The notes under the pieces: model-generated
What the model was told of the DNA's origin: nothing
Databases searched by the model: none
The model's input: the letters and a program-made list of their open reading frames with translations, nothing else
Program-made: the position numbers and the translations under genes
NCBI GenBank assembly: GCA_963662035.1
Contig: CAVLDO010000016.1
Span: 1 to 44,293, forward strand
Source of the DNA: Equibacterium sp963662035
Lineage (GTDB): Bacteria > Bacteroidota > Bacteroidia > Bacteroidales > UBA932
DNA length: 44,293 nt
Direction of reading: 5' to 3'
Part shown: piece by piece, positions 1-8,327 of the stretch
Layout of the letters: every line of letters starts with the position of its first letter
How positions within the stretch are numbered: the first letter of the stretch is position 1

Positions 1-196
1 GGGTAGAAAAATACCCGCTACGCCCCTTTAGGCATCCGCGACTTTGATGCGCTAAAGCGACAATCCCCCAGGCCGTGCCAGGAACGGGGCTCTACGGGCA
101 CGGGACGCGGCGAAACTCCCCGGCCGTGCCCGAAACGGGGCTCCACGGGCACGGAGCGCAGCGAAACTCCCCGGCCGTGCCCGAAACGGGGCTGTT
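1..196. repeat. Composite repeat, left copy (half hairpin plus tandem units)
   Basis: The window opens inside a hairpin: GGGTAG, an A-rich loop, TACCC, then the arm GCCCCTTTAGGC. A conserved stretch CCGCGACTTTGATGCGC follows, and then 51-bp tandem units. Bases 1-114 match, with few differences, the reverse complement of 44074-44186 near the other end of the window, so the two are inverted copies. No ORF here looks coding. Nothing recognisable lies in 197-316, downstream of the glycosyltransferase stop. Confidence 0.85.
71..196. repeat. 51-bp tandem repeat with internal palindrome
   Basis: The motif GGCCGTGCC begins at 71, 122 and 173, a period of 51 bases, giving two full units and a partial third. 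Each full unit contains CCGTGCC(C/A)G, a spacer of about 14 bases and CGGGCACGG, so each can fold into a hairpin. One related unit is present in inverted orientation at about 44074-44117. The arrangement resembles REP/BIME-type intergenic repeats; the family name is inference. Confidence 0.85.
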
Positions 197-316
197 AGTA
201 AAGACCAATCATCCCGGAATACCATCAGGCGGTGACGGAACTGATTGTAATTAGCGAGAAATGTGCGGCTGCGTCCGCTCAAAAAGGATGTATTCCCGGG
301 AACCCGCCATTGAACT

Positions 317-1435
317 CTACTCTCTCGAGAGCTCCAACAGCTTGCTGCAGAAGGTGCTCCAGGAAAAAACCTGCTTTTGGGCGGCGATGCCTTCGCCGAA
401 GTCGGGGCGGCGCGTGTAGAAATCGTGCAGGGCGGCGGCGATGGCTTCGGGCTCCGGCTCCACTACATAGCCGCACTTGCCGTCGGGCACAATCTCCGGC
501 AGTCCGCCAACGCGGGTCACTACCATCGGCTTGCAGAAGTGGTAGGCGATTTGTGTGATGCCGCTCTGGGTGGCGCTCTTGTAGGGCTGTACCACAATGT
601 CGGCGATATTGAAGAAGTGCCGCACCTTGGCATCGGGGATAAACTCCGGGAACCATACTATTCGCCCCTGCAGACCGAGCTCCTTTTCCAGCGCATAATA
701 CTTGTCGCTGTTGCCGTAGAACTCGCCCGCCACAATCAGTTTTGCGCCGCTGCCGCGCATCGGGCCGCAGGCAAGAGCCCTGAGCAGCAGATCCAATCCC
801 TTGTAATCCCGTATCAGCCCGAAAAAGAGCATATAATCCTCTGCGGCATCCAGCCCCAGCGCAGCGGCGGCCGCCGCCTTGCTCTCCTTCGCCCCGTAGT
901 GGTCGTAGAGAGGGTGGGGAGAGCATACTGTCGGCTTTCCGCCGGAGAAAACCGCCAAATCCGAGGCCACCGAAGAGGACATAGTCATAAAAGCGTCCAC
1001 GCCTGAAGCGAAATACCGGGCGAAGGCCCTGTCGCCGGGGCGCTTGTCGTGCGGTATGATGTTGTCCACAAGGGCTATGACCCTGATGCCGCGCCGCCTG
1101 AGCCTTCGCGCAATATAACCCATACAGGGTCCGAAATAGGGCATCCAGAAGCGCATAATCACCAGGTCGGGCCCTTCGCCCGCGATGCGGCGCGCAACGC
1201 GGCCCCAGTTGAACGGGTTCACGCTGCTCAGGCTGCGCACAATCTTCAGCCCCTCGGGGGCGGGCCCTACAGAGTATTGTGTCTTGCCCGGGAAAAGAAA
1301 CCCGGGATACTGCAGGGTGAAAGTGTGGATTATGACCTCGTGGCCGAGGATGCCGAGCTCTGCGGCGAGATGCTCGTTGAATGTGGCGATGCCCCCACGA
1401 TAGGGGTATGCGGGGCCTACGATTACGATTTTCAT
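317..1435 (-). CDS. Glycosyltransferase family 4 (GT-B fold)
   Basis: This 372-residue cytosolic protein should transfer a sugar from an activated donor to a glycan or lipid acceptor. The N-terminus has the glycine-rich acceptor-domain start of GT4 enzymes (GPAYPYRGGIATFNEHL). The C-terminal half has the donor-site region around VQPYKSATQSGITQIAYHF and VVTRVGGLPEIVPDGKCGYVV, typical of GT4. The length is normal. No other glycan-assembly gene is adjacent in the window, so its product cannot be inferred. A TAAATTTG box (1440-1447, minus strand) ends only four bases before the ATG, so the transcript may have almost no leader. The family is clear; substrate and acceptor are unknown. Confidence 0.85.
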   Translation of the reverse strand: MKIVIVGPAYPYRGGIATFNEHLAAELGILGHEVIIHTFTLQYPGFLFPGKTQYSVGPAPEGLKIVRSLSSVNPFNWGRVARRIAGEGPDLVIMRFWMPYFGPCMGYIARRLRRRGIRVIALVDNIIPHDKRPGDRAFARYFASGVDAFMTMSSSVASDLAVFSGGKPTVCSPHPLYDHYGAKESKAAAAAALGLDAAEDYMLFFGLIRDYKGLDLLLRALACGPMRGSGAKLIVAGEFYGNSDKYYALEKELGLQGRIVWFPEFIPDAKVRHFFNIADIVVQPYKSATQSGITQIAYHFCKPMVVTRVGGLPEIVPDGKCGYVVEPEPEAIAAALHDFYTRRPDFGEGIAAQKQVFSWSTFCSKLLELSRE

Positions 1436-1439
1436 AAAC

Positions 1440-1447
1440 CAAATTTA
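1440..1447 (-). promoter_or_regulatory. Bacteroides-type -7 box of the glycosyltransferase
   Basis: TAAATTTG on the minus strand fits the TAnnTTTG consensus and ends four bases before the ATG at 1435. I see no good TTTG -33 element at the usual spacing. If this box is used, transcription would start at or next to the start codon. Confidence 0.5.
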
Positions 1448-1477
1448 AGAACAATATCCTCCCGAATGAAAAAAAAG

Positions 1478-1485
1478 TAACTTTG
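1478..1485 (+). promoter_or_regulatory. Bacteroides-type -7 box of the small ORF/glycerate kinase unit
   Basis: TAACTTTG followed by C matches TAnnTTTG and ends seven bases before the ATG at 1493. No clear -33 TTTG is seen at about 20 bases upstream. Confidence 0.5.
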
Positions 1486-1492
1486 CTCTGTT

Positions 1493-1642
1493 ATGCAACG
1501 AATCCTGCTGTCAATCGTATATTTTAAAGCCCGCCACATCATAAAGGGCTTTGACTATTGTAAGTTTCGCAGAGGCGAATTGCCGTACGGGGTGCGCGGC
1601 AACCTGTCCGAGTGTCCATATAAACTACTACAGGAGCGATGA
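1493..1642 (+). CDS. Small 49-residue protein, coupled to the kinase-RNase HII gene
   Basis: An ATG at 1493 opens 49 codons ending in TGA at 1640-1642. That stop overlaps the ATG of the next gene (1639) in the classic ATGA arrangement. The predicted protein begins MQRILLSIVYFKARHIIKG, is basic and aromatic-rich, has two cysteines, and ends YKLLQER. I do not recognise the family. A hydrophobic start followed by Lys/Arg residues could suit membrane association, but no full membrane helix is evident. A -7 box lies directly upstream, and the ORF fills the gap up to the kinase exactly, which favours a real translated gene or at least a translated leader. Confidence 0.5.
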   Translation: MQRILLSIVYFKARHIIKGFDYCKFRRGELPYGVRGNLSECPYKLLQER

Positions 1643-3459
1643 TACTGCTTGCGCCAGACAAATTCAAGGGAACATACTCTGCGGCTGAGATTGTTCAAAT
1701 GCTGCGGAAGGAGATAGTCTGCACCAACCCTTGTGAACAAATAATGCAGGTGCCGCTTGCCGACGGCGGCGAGGGGTCGTTGGAGGCCTTTATGCTCTGC
1801 AACAGCGGCGCAGAGCGGGTGTGGGTAAGTGCGCTGGATCCGCTGATGCGCGAAATAGAGGCCCCTATGGCAGTGTGCGGCGACACCGTGTTCATAGAGA
1901 TGGCCTGCTCGTGCGGCCTGATGATGATAGATATAAAAGAGCGCAATCCGCTGCGTACCACCACATCCGGCCTCGGTTTGATGCTGCTCGCAGCGCTGGA
2001 TTACTCCCCCCGGCGGATAATAGTGGGGCTGGGCGGCAGCGCAACAAACGACGGCGGCCGCGGTATGGTGGAGGCTGTCGGATTGGAGAATCTCCGCCTT
2101 TTTGAAGGAATTGAAATCCTGGCCGCCTGCGATGTCACATCGCCGCTGCTGGGTCCCCAAGGGGCTACGGCGGTTTTCGCCCCGCAGAAAGGGGCAGACA
2201 AGGAGATGCTCAAAGTGCTGGAGGAAAGGATGCGCTCCTGGAGCGCGACTGCAGCCGGATGGCTCGCTTCAATAGGTCTTGCAGAGCGGGCGGAGGACTT
2301 TGCCACACTCCCGGGAGCAGGCGCCGCAGGCGGGGTGGGGGCGGCTCTGCACGCGTTTTTCGGGGCGAAGATAGTGAGCGGCTCGGCCCTTTTTGCAGAT
2401 ATGGCAAATCTGCCGCAAATGGTGTCACGCTCCCGGCTGGTGATAAGCGGCGAGGGGAGCCTCGATGCCTCCAGTCTTTGCGGAAAGCTGGTGGGGAATC
2501 TGGCGCAGCTGTGCGCGGAAAAGTGCCGCCCGCTGTATGTGGTCTGCGGCCGCAACTCCCTTGGCCGCACCCCCCTCATCCGCGATGTCGCCACCCTCTC
2601 CGGCGAGTTCAAGGAGAAGATTGCCGCCTGGTGCCGGCGTGACTGGCGGAGCGATTATCTGCCGCAGCAGGGGCTGCTGTTTAGCTTGGCCAACGGCGCA
2701 AATGCCGGAACTGATGCCGGAACTGATGCTTGTGCAAATGCTGGTGCAGATGCCTGCACAAAAGCCTGTGCCTCTCCCTTCGGGGCGTTTTCCGGCGCGG
2801 AGGCCTCCATCGCCTCCGGCGGCCTTAAGAGCGCATCTTCGTCTGATAGGGACGGCGCTTTAATTAATCCGCTCTACGGCATAGTGGCCGGCTGCGACGA
2901 GGCGGGGCGCGGCCCGCTGGCGGGTCCGGTTTATGCAGCGGCAGTGATTCTCCCCGAAGGGTTCTACCACCCCCTGCTCAAAGATTCCAAAAAGATGACT
3001 GCATCGCAGCGGGAGCTTATGTGCGGCATAATAGAGCGCGAGGCCCTGGCCTGGAGCGTGCAGAGCGTATCGCCGGCCGAGATAGACGAAATCAACATAC
3101 TGCAGGCTTCCATCAAGGCTATGAAGCTCTCTCTGGAGGATATCTGCCGCCGCTGCGGCATCAGGCCCGATTTGATACTGGTGGACGGCAACCGCTTCTC
3201 TCCATTCACCGCTTCTGACGGCAGCCGCATCCCCCACAAATGCGTTGTGAAGGGGGACGACAAAGTGCCGGAAATCTCGGCCGCCAGCATTCTGGCCAAG
3301 ACCTACCGCGACCGCTATATGCTGCAGATAGACAAAGAATATCCGCAGTATGGCTGGAGCGGCAATATGGGGTATCCAACAAAAGAGCACCGGGACGCAA
3401 TCCGCGTTTACGGCCTGAGTCCCTATCACAGAAAAAGCTTTAAGGCCAGACAGTCCTGA
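1639..3459 (+). CDS. glxK-rnhB: Glycerate kinase-ribonuclease HII fusion protein
   Basis: This is one 606-residue frame with two enzymes. Residues 1 to about 350 are a glycerate kinase of the GlxK/GarK family: ILLAPDKFKGTYSA, LADGGEGS, GLGGSATNDGGRGM and VISGEGSLDASSLCGK are all present. Residues from about 408 are RNase HII, which cuts RNA in RNA-DNA hybrids: GCDEAGRGPLAGP (D420, E421), LVDGNRF and the KGDDKVPEISAASILAK region carry the catalytic acids, and the C-terminus (SPYHRKSF) is normal. Between them lies a low-complexity linker of about 50 residues rich in Ala, Gly, Thr, Asp and Cys, encoded partly by 12-bp repeats. The kinase lacks its usual last 25-30 residues, where the linker begins. 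The two families are normally separate proteins. The 3' end overlaps the convergent deaminase gene by 20 bases. Confidence 0.88.
   Translation: MILLAPDKFKGTYSAAEIVQMLRKEIVCTNPCEQIMQVPLADGGEGSLEAFMLCNSGAERVWVSALDPLMREIEAPMAVCGDTVFIEMACSCGLMMIDIKERNPLRTTTSGLGLMLLAALDYSPRRIIVGLGGSATNDGGRGMVEAVGLENLRLFEGIEILAACDVTSPLLGPQGATAVFAPQKGADKEMLKVLEERMRSWSATAAGWLASIGLAERAEDFATLPGAGAAGGVGAALHAFFGAKIVSGSALFADMANLPQMVSRSRLVISGEGSLDASSLCGKLVGNLAQLCAEKCRPLYVVCGRNSLGRTPLIRDVATLSGEFKEKIAAWCRRDWRSDYLPQQGLLFSLANGANAGTDAGTDACANAGADACTKACASPFGAFSGAEASIASGGLKSASSSDRDGALINPLYGIVAGCDEAGRGPLAGPVYAAAVILPEGFYHPLLKDSKKMTASQRELMCGIIEREALAWSVQSVSPAEIDEINILQASIKAMKLSLEDICRRCGIRPDLILVDGNRFSPFTASDGSRIPHKCVVKGDDKVPEISAASILAKTYRDRYMLQIDKEYPQYGWSGNMGYPTKEHRDAIRVYGLSPYHRKSFKARQS
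2703..2772 (+). repeat. Degenerate 12-bp tandem repeat encoding the fusion linker
   Basis: GCCGGAACTGAT occurs twice in tandem near 2705-2728, then degenerates into GCA/GAT/TGT-rich units up to about 2772. The reading frame stays open, so the protein has a run of small residues with Cys at intervals. The repeat sits exactly where the kinase part loses similarity to its family. Confidence 0.7.
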
Positions 3460-4720
3460 TGAATTCGTCCCAGTTGCGGCGCAATGCGGCAATCTGCTGC
3501 GCATCGCCCTCCAGCGAATTTTCAATGGCCTGCTGCAGCTGCTCAATGCTCAAATCCCAGCAGAGATAGGCGGCCAGAAGGTCGTCGCTAAGGTAAGAAG
3601 TGCCGAATATGGCGCAGTCATCGCTGTTGATTGTAACGTTGAGTCCGCTGCGCAGATAGCCGGCGGCTGGGTGCTTGCTTAGGTCGGGGGTGTAGCCCAG
3701 CAGCTGGTTGCTTATCGGACACACTTCCATCAGCGTGCCGCGCTCTTTGAAGAGGCTGTAGGCCGAGGGGTGCATATAGAGATTCGTGCCGTGGCCGATG
3801 CGCGCAAGACCCATTTCTGCGGCAGTTGCCACATTGCTGTTGCTCTGCAGGGTGCTCTCGCCTGCGTGCATTATAACCGGCACGCCCGCGCTCTCCAGGG
3901 CGGAGCGGTAATACTCCAGACTCTTGCCGCAATCCTCCTGGCCCACCATATCAAAGCCGATGCAGATGTCGGGATACTTTTCGCGTAGATGGCGGGCATA
4001 GGCGGCCCGCTCCGGCACGCTCTCGGCCGCAACCCCCTTGTAGTAGCTGTAGATGAGGCGCACGTTGAAGCCGGGGAACTGCTCCCTGACGCCGGCGGCG
4101 ATCTCCTGCACGGTGTCCACATAGCAGTCGGGCTCCAGACGGCGGCCGCTCTCATCGAAGATGGTCTGCCCTATAAAGCGGAAGTCCACTCCAGTAAGCC
4201 CCTCGCGGGCCATATCGGCGAACACTTTGGAATAGAGCTTTTTGAAGTGGGGCAGGTAGTTGTTTAGGGCGCGGTAGCGGTTGAATATCGCCTCGAATTT
4301 GGGCCAGATGTTATCGTCTATGTCGCTTGTGGTGGTGGTGCAGAGCCTGTAAATCTCATTTTCAAGGTCGGGATGGCTCTTGAGCGCCTCGCTCACGGCC
4401 ACCCAGCCTTCTGGAATCACGCCCCCTTCGAACCAGGCGCCGTAGGCCAGCTGCCCGTATTCGTGGCCGGCGGGATCGCCTGCCAGATATACATAGCAGA
4501 GGCCGCTGCCGATGGCCATCCGAATGGAATAGCGCAGGTCAAACGTGGCCTCGATGTGGGCGTGCAGCAGTCTGCCTTTGGGCATTCTGCTGAATATGCC
4601 GTAGAGCTCCGTGCTCCTCAAAGAGGGCAGGGCTCTCTGAAAGTCGTTGCAAATCAGTTCCCCGTTCTCCGCAGAGAGCAGCTCCTCCCGCATGCGGGCC
4701 ATCTTCTCAAAGTATTCCAT
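3440..4720 (-). CDS. add: Adenosine deaminase family protein
   Basis: The predicted enzyme hydrolyses adenosine (or a related aminopurine nucleoside) to inosine and ammonia. Metal and catalytic motifs of the amidohydrolase fold are present: LLHAHIEAT (HxH), VIMHAGES, ARIGHGTN, CPISNQLLGY and INSDDCAIFG. The ATG at 4720 gives 426 residues. A TTG at 4738 would add six residues but lies inside the -7 box TATATTTG, so 4720 is preferred. At about 430 residues, with extra N-terminal sequence before the HxH motif, it resembles ADGF/ADA2-like members more than the 330-residue classical enzyme, but no signal peptide is seen. It is divergent from a 5'-nucleotidase lipoprotein, which suggests stepwise nucleotide salvage. 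Confidence 0.88.
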   Translation of the reverse strand: MEYFEKMARMREELLSAENGELICNDFQRALPSLRSTELYGIFSRMPKGRLLHAHIEATFDLRYSIRMAIGSGLCYVYLAGDPAGHEYGQLAYGAWFEGGVIPEGWVAVSEALKSHPDLENEIYRLCTTTTSDIDDNIWPKFEAIFNRYRALNNYLPHFKKLYSKVFADMAREGLTGVDFRFIGQTIFDESGRRLEPDCYVDTVQEIAAGVREQFPGFNVRLIYSYYKGVAAESVPERAAYARHLREKYPDICIGFDMVGQEDCGKSLEYYRSALESAGVPVIMHAGESTLQSNSNVATAAEMGLARIGHGTNLYMHPSAYSLFKERGTLMEVCPISNQLLGYTPDLSKHPAAGYLRSGLNVTINSDDCAIFGTSYLSDDLLAAYLCWDLSIEQLQQAIENSLEGDAQQIAALRRNWDEFIRTVWP

Positions 4721-4735
4721 AGTCTCAAAATTTTT

Positions 4736-4743
4736 CAAATATA
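4736..4743 (-). promoter_or_regulatory. -7 box for add
   Basis: TATATTTG on the minus strand fits TAnnTTTG, 15 bases before the ATG at 4720. It supports 4720 over the TTG at 4738 as the start. Confidence 0.6.
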
Positions 4744-4756
4744 CGATAATTATTCA

Positions 4757-4764
4757 TAAGTTTG
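4757..4764 (+). promoter_or_regulatory. -7 box for the 5'-nucleotidase gene
   Basis: TAAGTTTG fits TAnnTTTG and ends 20 bases before the ATG at 4785. Together with the opposite box at 4736-4743 it forms a compact divergent promoter. Confidence 0.6.
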
Positions 4765-4784
4765 TCAGATTTAAAAAGCTTAAA

Positions 4785-6380
4785 ATGCGGACGAGAATTA
4801 TCCCTGCCCTCTTTCTGATGACCATTTTTGCCGGCTGCCACAGAGTTTCGGACGGAGTTCATACGCTGGATATCTACGTTACAAGCGACGTTCACGGGGC
4901 ATACTTCAGCAACTTCTATCTTGACGATGCTCCCAAGCCCAATTCCCTCTCCAAGGCGGCCACCGTGGTTCAGCAGGCGCGAAAGGCCGGCTCCGATGTG
5001 ATACTGATAGACAACGGAGACAATCTGCAGGGTGACAACGCCGCCTTCTATTTCAATTTTGTGGACACCGCCTCGCCCCACATCTTCCCCCGCATTGCAG
5101 ACTGGATGGGTTACGACGCCACGGTGATGGGCAACCACGACATAGAGGCAGGGCACGCCGTGTTTGACCGTGTGCGAGGTGAGTACTCTATGCCCTTGCT
5201 GGCAGCCAACGCCTACCGCAATGACAGCGGCAAATGTTATTTTGACCAATACACGATAGTGAAAAAAAACGGGTTGCGGGTCGCAATTATCGGCACCACC
5301 AACCCCAAGGTAACCAGCTGGGTCCCCGAAAATCTCTACGAGGGTATAAGTTTCAAGCCCTGCGCAGAGACTCTCGCCTCACTGGTGGAGAGAGTCCGCA
5401 GCAGCGAGAAGCCCGACTTTGTGATAGTGTCGATGCACAGCGGCAGCGGCGATGAGAATTCAGATGATCTCGAAAACGACGCCCTCTATATGGCCCGTAC
5501 CCTGCCCGGGGTAGACCTTGTGGTCGGCGGCCATGACCACCGCGCCCGTGTTGAGCGCTATATGGATAAGGAACCCCCCACCGGCTATGTAAATCCCGGC
5601 CCGCGCGCCGGCAAACTGGGTCACGCCCGCTTCAGCCTTACCTACAAAGGGGGCAGGAGGGTGGCCGACAGCGTGGCGGTGGAACTGATAGCGCTGGAGG
5701 ATGTCCCCCCTTGCGCCGCCTACGACAGCACATTCGCAGCCGATTATGCAGCGGTGAAGGCCTTCACCCTGCAGAAGGTGTGCTCCATAACGGAGCCTTT
5801 CAGCCTTTCAGATGCCCTTGAAGGGCCGTCGGCCTATATGAACCTGCTATACACCGTGCAGCTGGCCGCCTCGGGAGCCGACATTACATTTGCCGCGCCC
5901 CTCTCAAGCCGGGGGGAGATTGCATCCGGCGACCTGATTTTCAACAGCCTCTCGCGCATATACCCCTTTGAGAACAAGCTATACACCATCAGTCTCACGG
6001 GAGAGCAGATAAAGAACTACCTGGAATATTCCTACGACAAATGGATAAACCGCTCCGGCCCCGCCTACAGCTACGATTCGGCCGGCGGCATTAATTACTT
6101 GGTGCACAAAAAACGCCCCTGCGGCAGCCGCGTGGAGATTGTATCGATGGCCGACGGCTCTGCGTTCGATATGGAGCGAACCTACACGGTGGCCGTCACC
6201 TCATACCGTGCGATGGGGGGCGACGGGATGCTCGGCGATGGATCGGGGCTTGACACAAGCAACCCCGACAGTTACATTGTGGCGCGCTATTCCGACATCC
6301 GGGATCTGCTCTACGACTATCTCAACGCTATGGGCACCTACACCCCGACCAAGAACACTAACTGGCAATTCACAGAATAA
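4785..6380 (+). CDS. 5'-nucleotidase/cyclic phosphodiesterase lipoprotein (UshA-like)
   Basis: The ATG at 4785 gives a lipoprotein signal peptide (MRTRIIPALFLMTIFAGC) and 531 residues. An upstream in-frame extension to 4647 would run through the divergent promoter and is rejected. The N-terminal metallophosphoesterase domain has VTSDVHG, IDNGDNLQGD, MGNHDIE, SMHSGSGDE and VGGHDHRA, the two-metal site. The C-terminal 5'-nucleotidase domain binds the nucleoside and has the region SYRAMGGDGM. It should dephosphorylate extracytoplasmic nucleotides or 2',3'-cyclic nucleotides while anchored to a membrane. The adjacent divergent adenosine deaminase would handle adenosine released by this enzyme, after import. 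Confidence 0.9.
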   Translation: MRTRIIPALFLMTIFAGCHRVSDGVHTLDIYVTSDVHGAYFSNFYLDDAPKPNSLSKAATVVQQARKAGSDVILIDNGDNLQGDNAAFYFNFVDTASPHIFPRIADWMGYDATVMGNHDIEAGHAVFDRVRGEYSMPLLAANAYRNDSGKCYFDQYTIVKKNGLRVAIIGTTNPKVTSWVPENLYEGISFKPCAETLASLVERVRSSEKPDFVIVSMHSGSGDENSDDLENDALYMARTLPGVDLVVGGHDHRARVERYMDKEPPTGYVNPGPRAGKLGHARFSLTYKGGRRVADSVAVELIALEDVPPCAAYDSTFAADYAAVKAFTLQKVCSITEPFSLSDALEGPSAYMNLLYTVQLAASGADITFAAPLSSRGEIASGDLIFNSLSRIYPFENKLYTISLTGEQIKNYLEYSYDKWINRSGPAYSYDSAGGINYLVHKKRPCGSRVEIVSMADGSAFDMERTYTVAVTSYRAMGGDGMLGDGSGLDTSNPDSYIVARYSDIRDLLYDYLNAMGTYTPTKNTNWQFTE

Positions 6381-6398
6381 ATACCAACACACTCAATT

Positions 6399-8309
6399 AT
6401 GAACAGACTTTCAAGCAAACTGCTTCTTCTGCTTGCCCTTCTGGCCCCTGCAGCAGCCTATGCGCAGCGTCCCGTGGGCCCTCTGCAGGCGGAATTCAAG
6501 ATGCCCATCTGGCGCAACGCCACCGAGGCTGAACTCACCGTGGTGGTGCCCGACGGCGGCCCCAAGGTGGCCAAGGTCGAAATCCGCAACCCCGACGGCA
6601 CCCCTCTGCGCAGTGCGACCTACAAGCTACGGAGCGGATCCAACAGCTGCACCATCAAGCGCATCGGCTCCTTTGAGGAGGGGCGCTACCCCGTGTTGAT
6701 AACTCTGGGCGACACCACAATGAAGCGCCTGCTGCGCATCGAGCATGTCCCCGAGATTGAAGCCCCCAAGGAACCCATCACATACCGCAAGCTGATCTTC
6801 ACCCCCGACAACTATCTGTTTGCGAAGATCTCCAAGAACCTCAAGGTCGAATTCTCCAAGCCCGAAATGATAGAGGCTGTGCCCAACCGCGACACCAATG
6901 TTATTTATGTGGTGGGCAACGACTTCTACCGCGCCGAGGACGGCCGCTATGTGGTTACCGGCATCAGCAACCCTTACACCCGCTACAAGCTCTACGCCGA
7001 CCGTCCGGTGTATTTCACCGCCGTGGCCGACACTCCCGAAGGCCCGTACACTTTTGTGGAAGAGCGTCCCCGTCCGGCTCGCGATTCCCGCGAGAATGTG
7101 TTTGAGGTGGGCCCCGTGATAAGCAACGACCGCATCGACGGCAAATTTGAGATGTACGACCCGGCAAAGCACGGCACCTACCGCTTGCAGGATGTCCGCA
7201 TTATGCAGAATATGAACCCCAAGGACTACGGCTGTGTGCAGGCCGGCTACCGCACTTACTATGCTTTTGTGCGCACATCCACCGGCGACACCGTGTTCCT
7301 CAGCGACAAGCCGGTGTTCAATGACATCCCGGTTTACGGTGTCGATACCTGGGACAACGGTTTCAACACCAACGACAACTTCGGCAACAGCTGGTATTCG
7401 GCCGACAGCACAGAGCGCTTTATAGCCCGCGGACAGACCCTGCGCCGCGACGCCCCCTACGACCTGGCATACGATATGGTGGACACCCGCATACTGACTT
7501 CATATTCCACCAAAGACGGCGTCAACTGGAAATATAACCGCTCGCTGACCTCCGGCGGCAAGCGCGACACTCCCTACACCCAGCAGTATGGCGGGCGCGT
7601 CTGCTATCTGCCCGATGCGGGGCTTTACCTGGTTTTTGTGGAGGATTTCCACGGCGATATGCAGCAGACCGGAATGGATCTGGACTACAGCCGCGACGGC
7701 ATCAACTTCTATGACGCCCCCGGCGAGAGCCCGTTTATCTACACCGACAATCGCGACGATTTCTACTGGGGCGGCATTTACGGCTTCAACACCGATATCG
7801 TCAAGTGTGGCAAGAAATATTATCAGCTGGTTTCACAGGCGATGACCTGGCCCCACTTCTTTGCCGAGCCGCTCTTTGCACGCAACCGCCTGAGCGAGGT
7901 CACCGGAGCCGACTTCGAACGCATCTTCGGCGGGCGCGCAATGGCAGAAAAGCTCCCTTATTTCAATGAGATCGGCGGCTGGGAGGGTCTGGCAAAGCAG
8001 ACCCGCGACGGCCACTGCTCCGTGGCGCTGATTTCTTACCGCGCCGACGGCTGGTTTGGCGTTGAGGCTGAAAGCAAGGCGGGAAGCTTCACCACCAACC
8101 CGATTGTGGGGGGCGGCAGGCTTTATGTCAACGCCGAGATAGCCGAAGACGGCTATATAAAGATCGAACAGGTGGGCGGCAGCGCAAGCCAGAAGGTGAC
8201 TCTGCACGGCGATGACCTCAAAATCCCCGCATTCGACCTCTCCGACGGCGCAGTCAAACTCAAAGTGACAATGCGCAATGCAAAACTCTATACGATGTAC
8301 ATCGAGTAA
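6399..8309 (+). CDS. Secreted protein of unknown function, probably carbohydrate-related
   Basis: The protein has 636 residues with a cleavable signal peptide (MNRLSSKLLLLLALLAPAAAYA). I do not recognise a named family. The middle contains repeated propeller-like pieces such as TKDGVNWKYNRSL, SRDGINFYDAPGESPFIY and DDFYWGGIYGFNTDIV, the pattern of glycosidase-like or sialidase-like beta-propellers. The last 110 residues (LYVNAEIAEDGYIKIEQV onward) resemble the beta-sandwich found after GH32/GH43-type propellers. It starts 18 bases after the nucleotidase and is followed by a terminator and a rhamnosidase-like gene. A role in polysaccharide binding or cleavage is inference. Confidence 0.7.
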   Translation: MNRLSSKLLLLLALLAPAAAYAQRPVGPLQAEFKMPIWRNATEAELTVVVPDGGPKVAKVEIRNPDGTPLRSATYKLRSGSNSCTIKRIGSFEEGRYPVLITLGDTTMKRLLRIEHVPEIEAPKEPITYRKLIFTPDNYLFAKISKNLKVEFSKPEMIEAVPNRDTNVIYVVGNDFYRAEDGRYVVTGISNPYTRYKLYADRPVYFTAVADTPEGPYTFVEERPRPARDSRENVFEVGPVISNDRIDGKFEMYDPAKHGTYRLQDVRIMQNMNPKDYGCVQAGYRTYYAFVRTSTGDTVFLSDKPVFNDIPVYGVDTWDNGFNTNDNFGNSWYSADSTERFIARGQTLRRDAPYDLAYDMVDTRILTSYSTKDGVNWKYNRSLTSGGKRDTPYTQQYGGRVCYLPDAGLYLVFVEDFHGDMQQTGMDLDYSRDGINFYDAPGESPFIYTDNRDDFYWGGIYGFNTDIVKCGKKYYQLVSQAMTWPHFFAEPLFARNRLSEVTGADFERIFGGRAMAEKLPYFNEIGGWEGLAKQTRDGHCSVALISYRADGWFGVEAESKAGSFTTNPIVGGGRLYVNAEIAEDGYIKIEQVGGSASQKVTLHGDDLKIPAFDLSDGAVKLKVTMRNAKLYTMYIE

Positions 8310-8327
8310 AAATCCATACACCAATTT

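Noticed and set aside
71..196. CRISPR array
   Set aside because: The 51-base units are directly adjacent with no unique spacers, and no cas genes are in the window.
2640..2880. Frameshift or stop separating glycerate kinase from RNase HII
   Set aside because: The plus frame stays open throughout, and the other frames show neither the missing kinase tail nor a separate RNase HII start, so a true fusion fits better.
4647..4784. N-terminal extension of the 5'-nucleotidase
   Set aside because: It would run through the divergent promoter and place residues before a good lipoprotein signal peptide starting at 4785.
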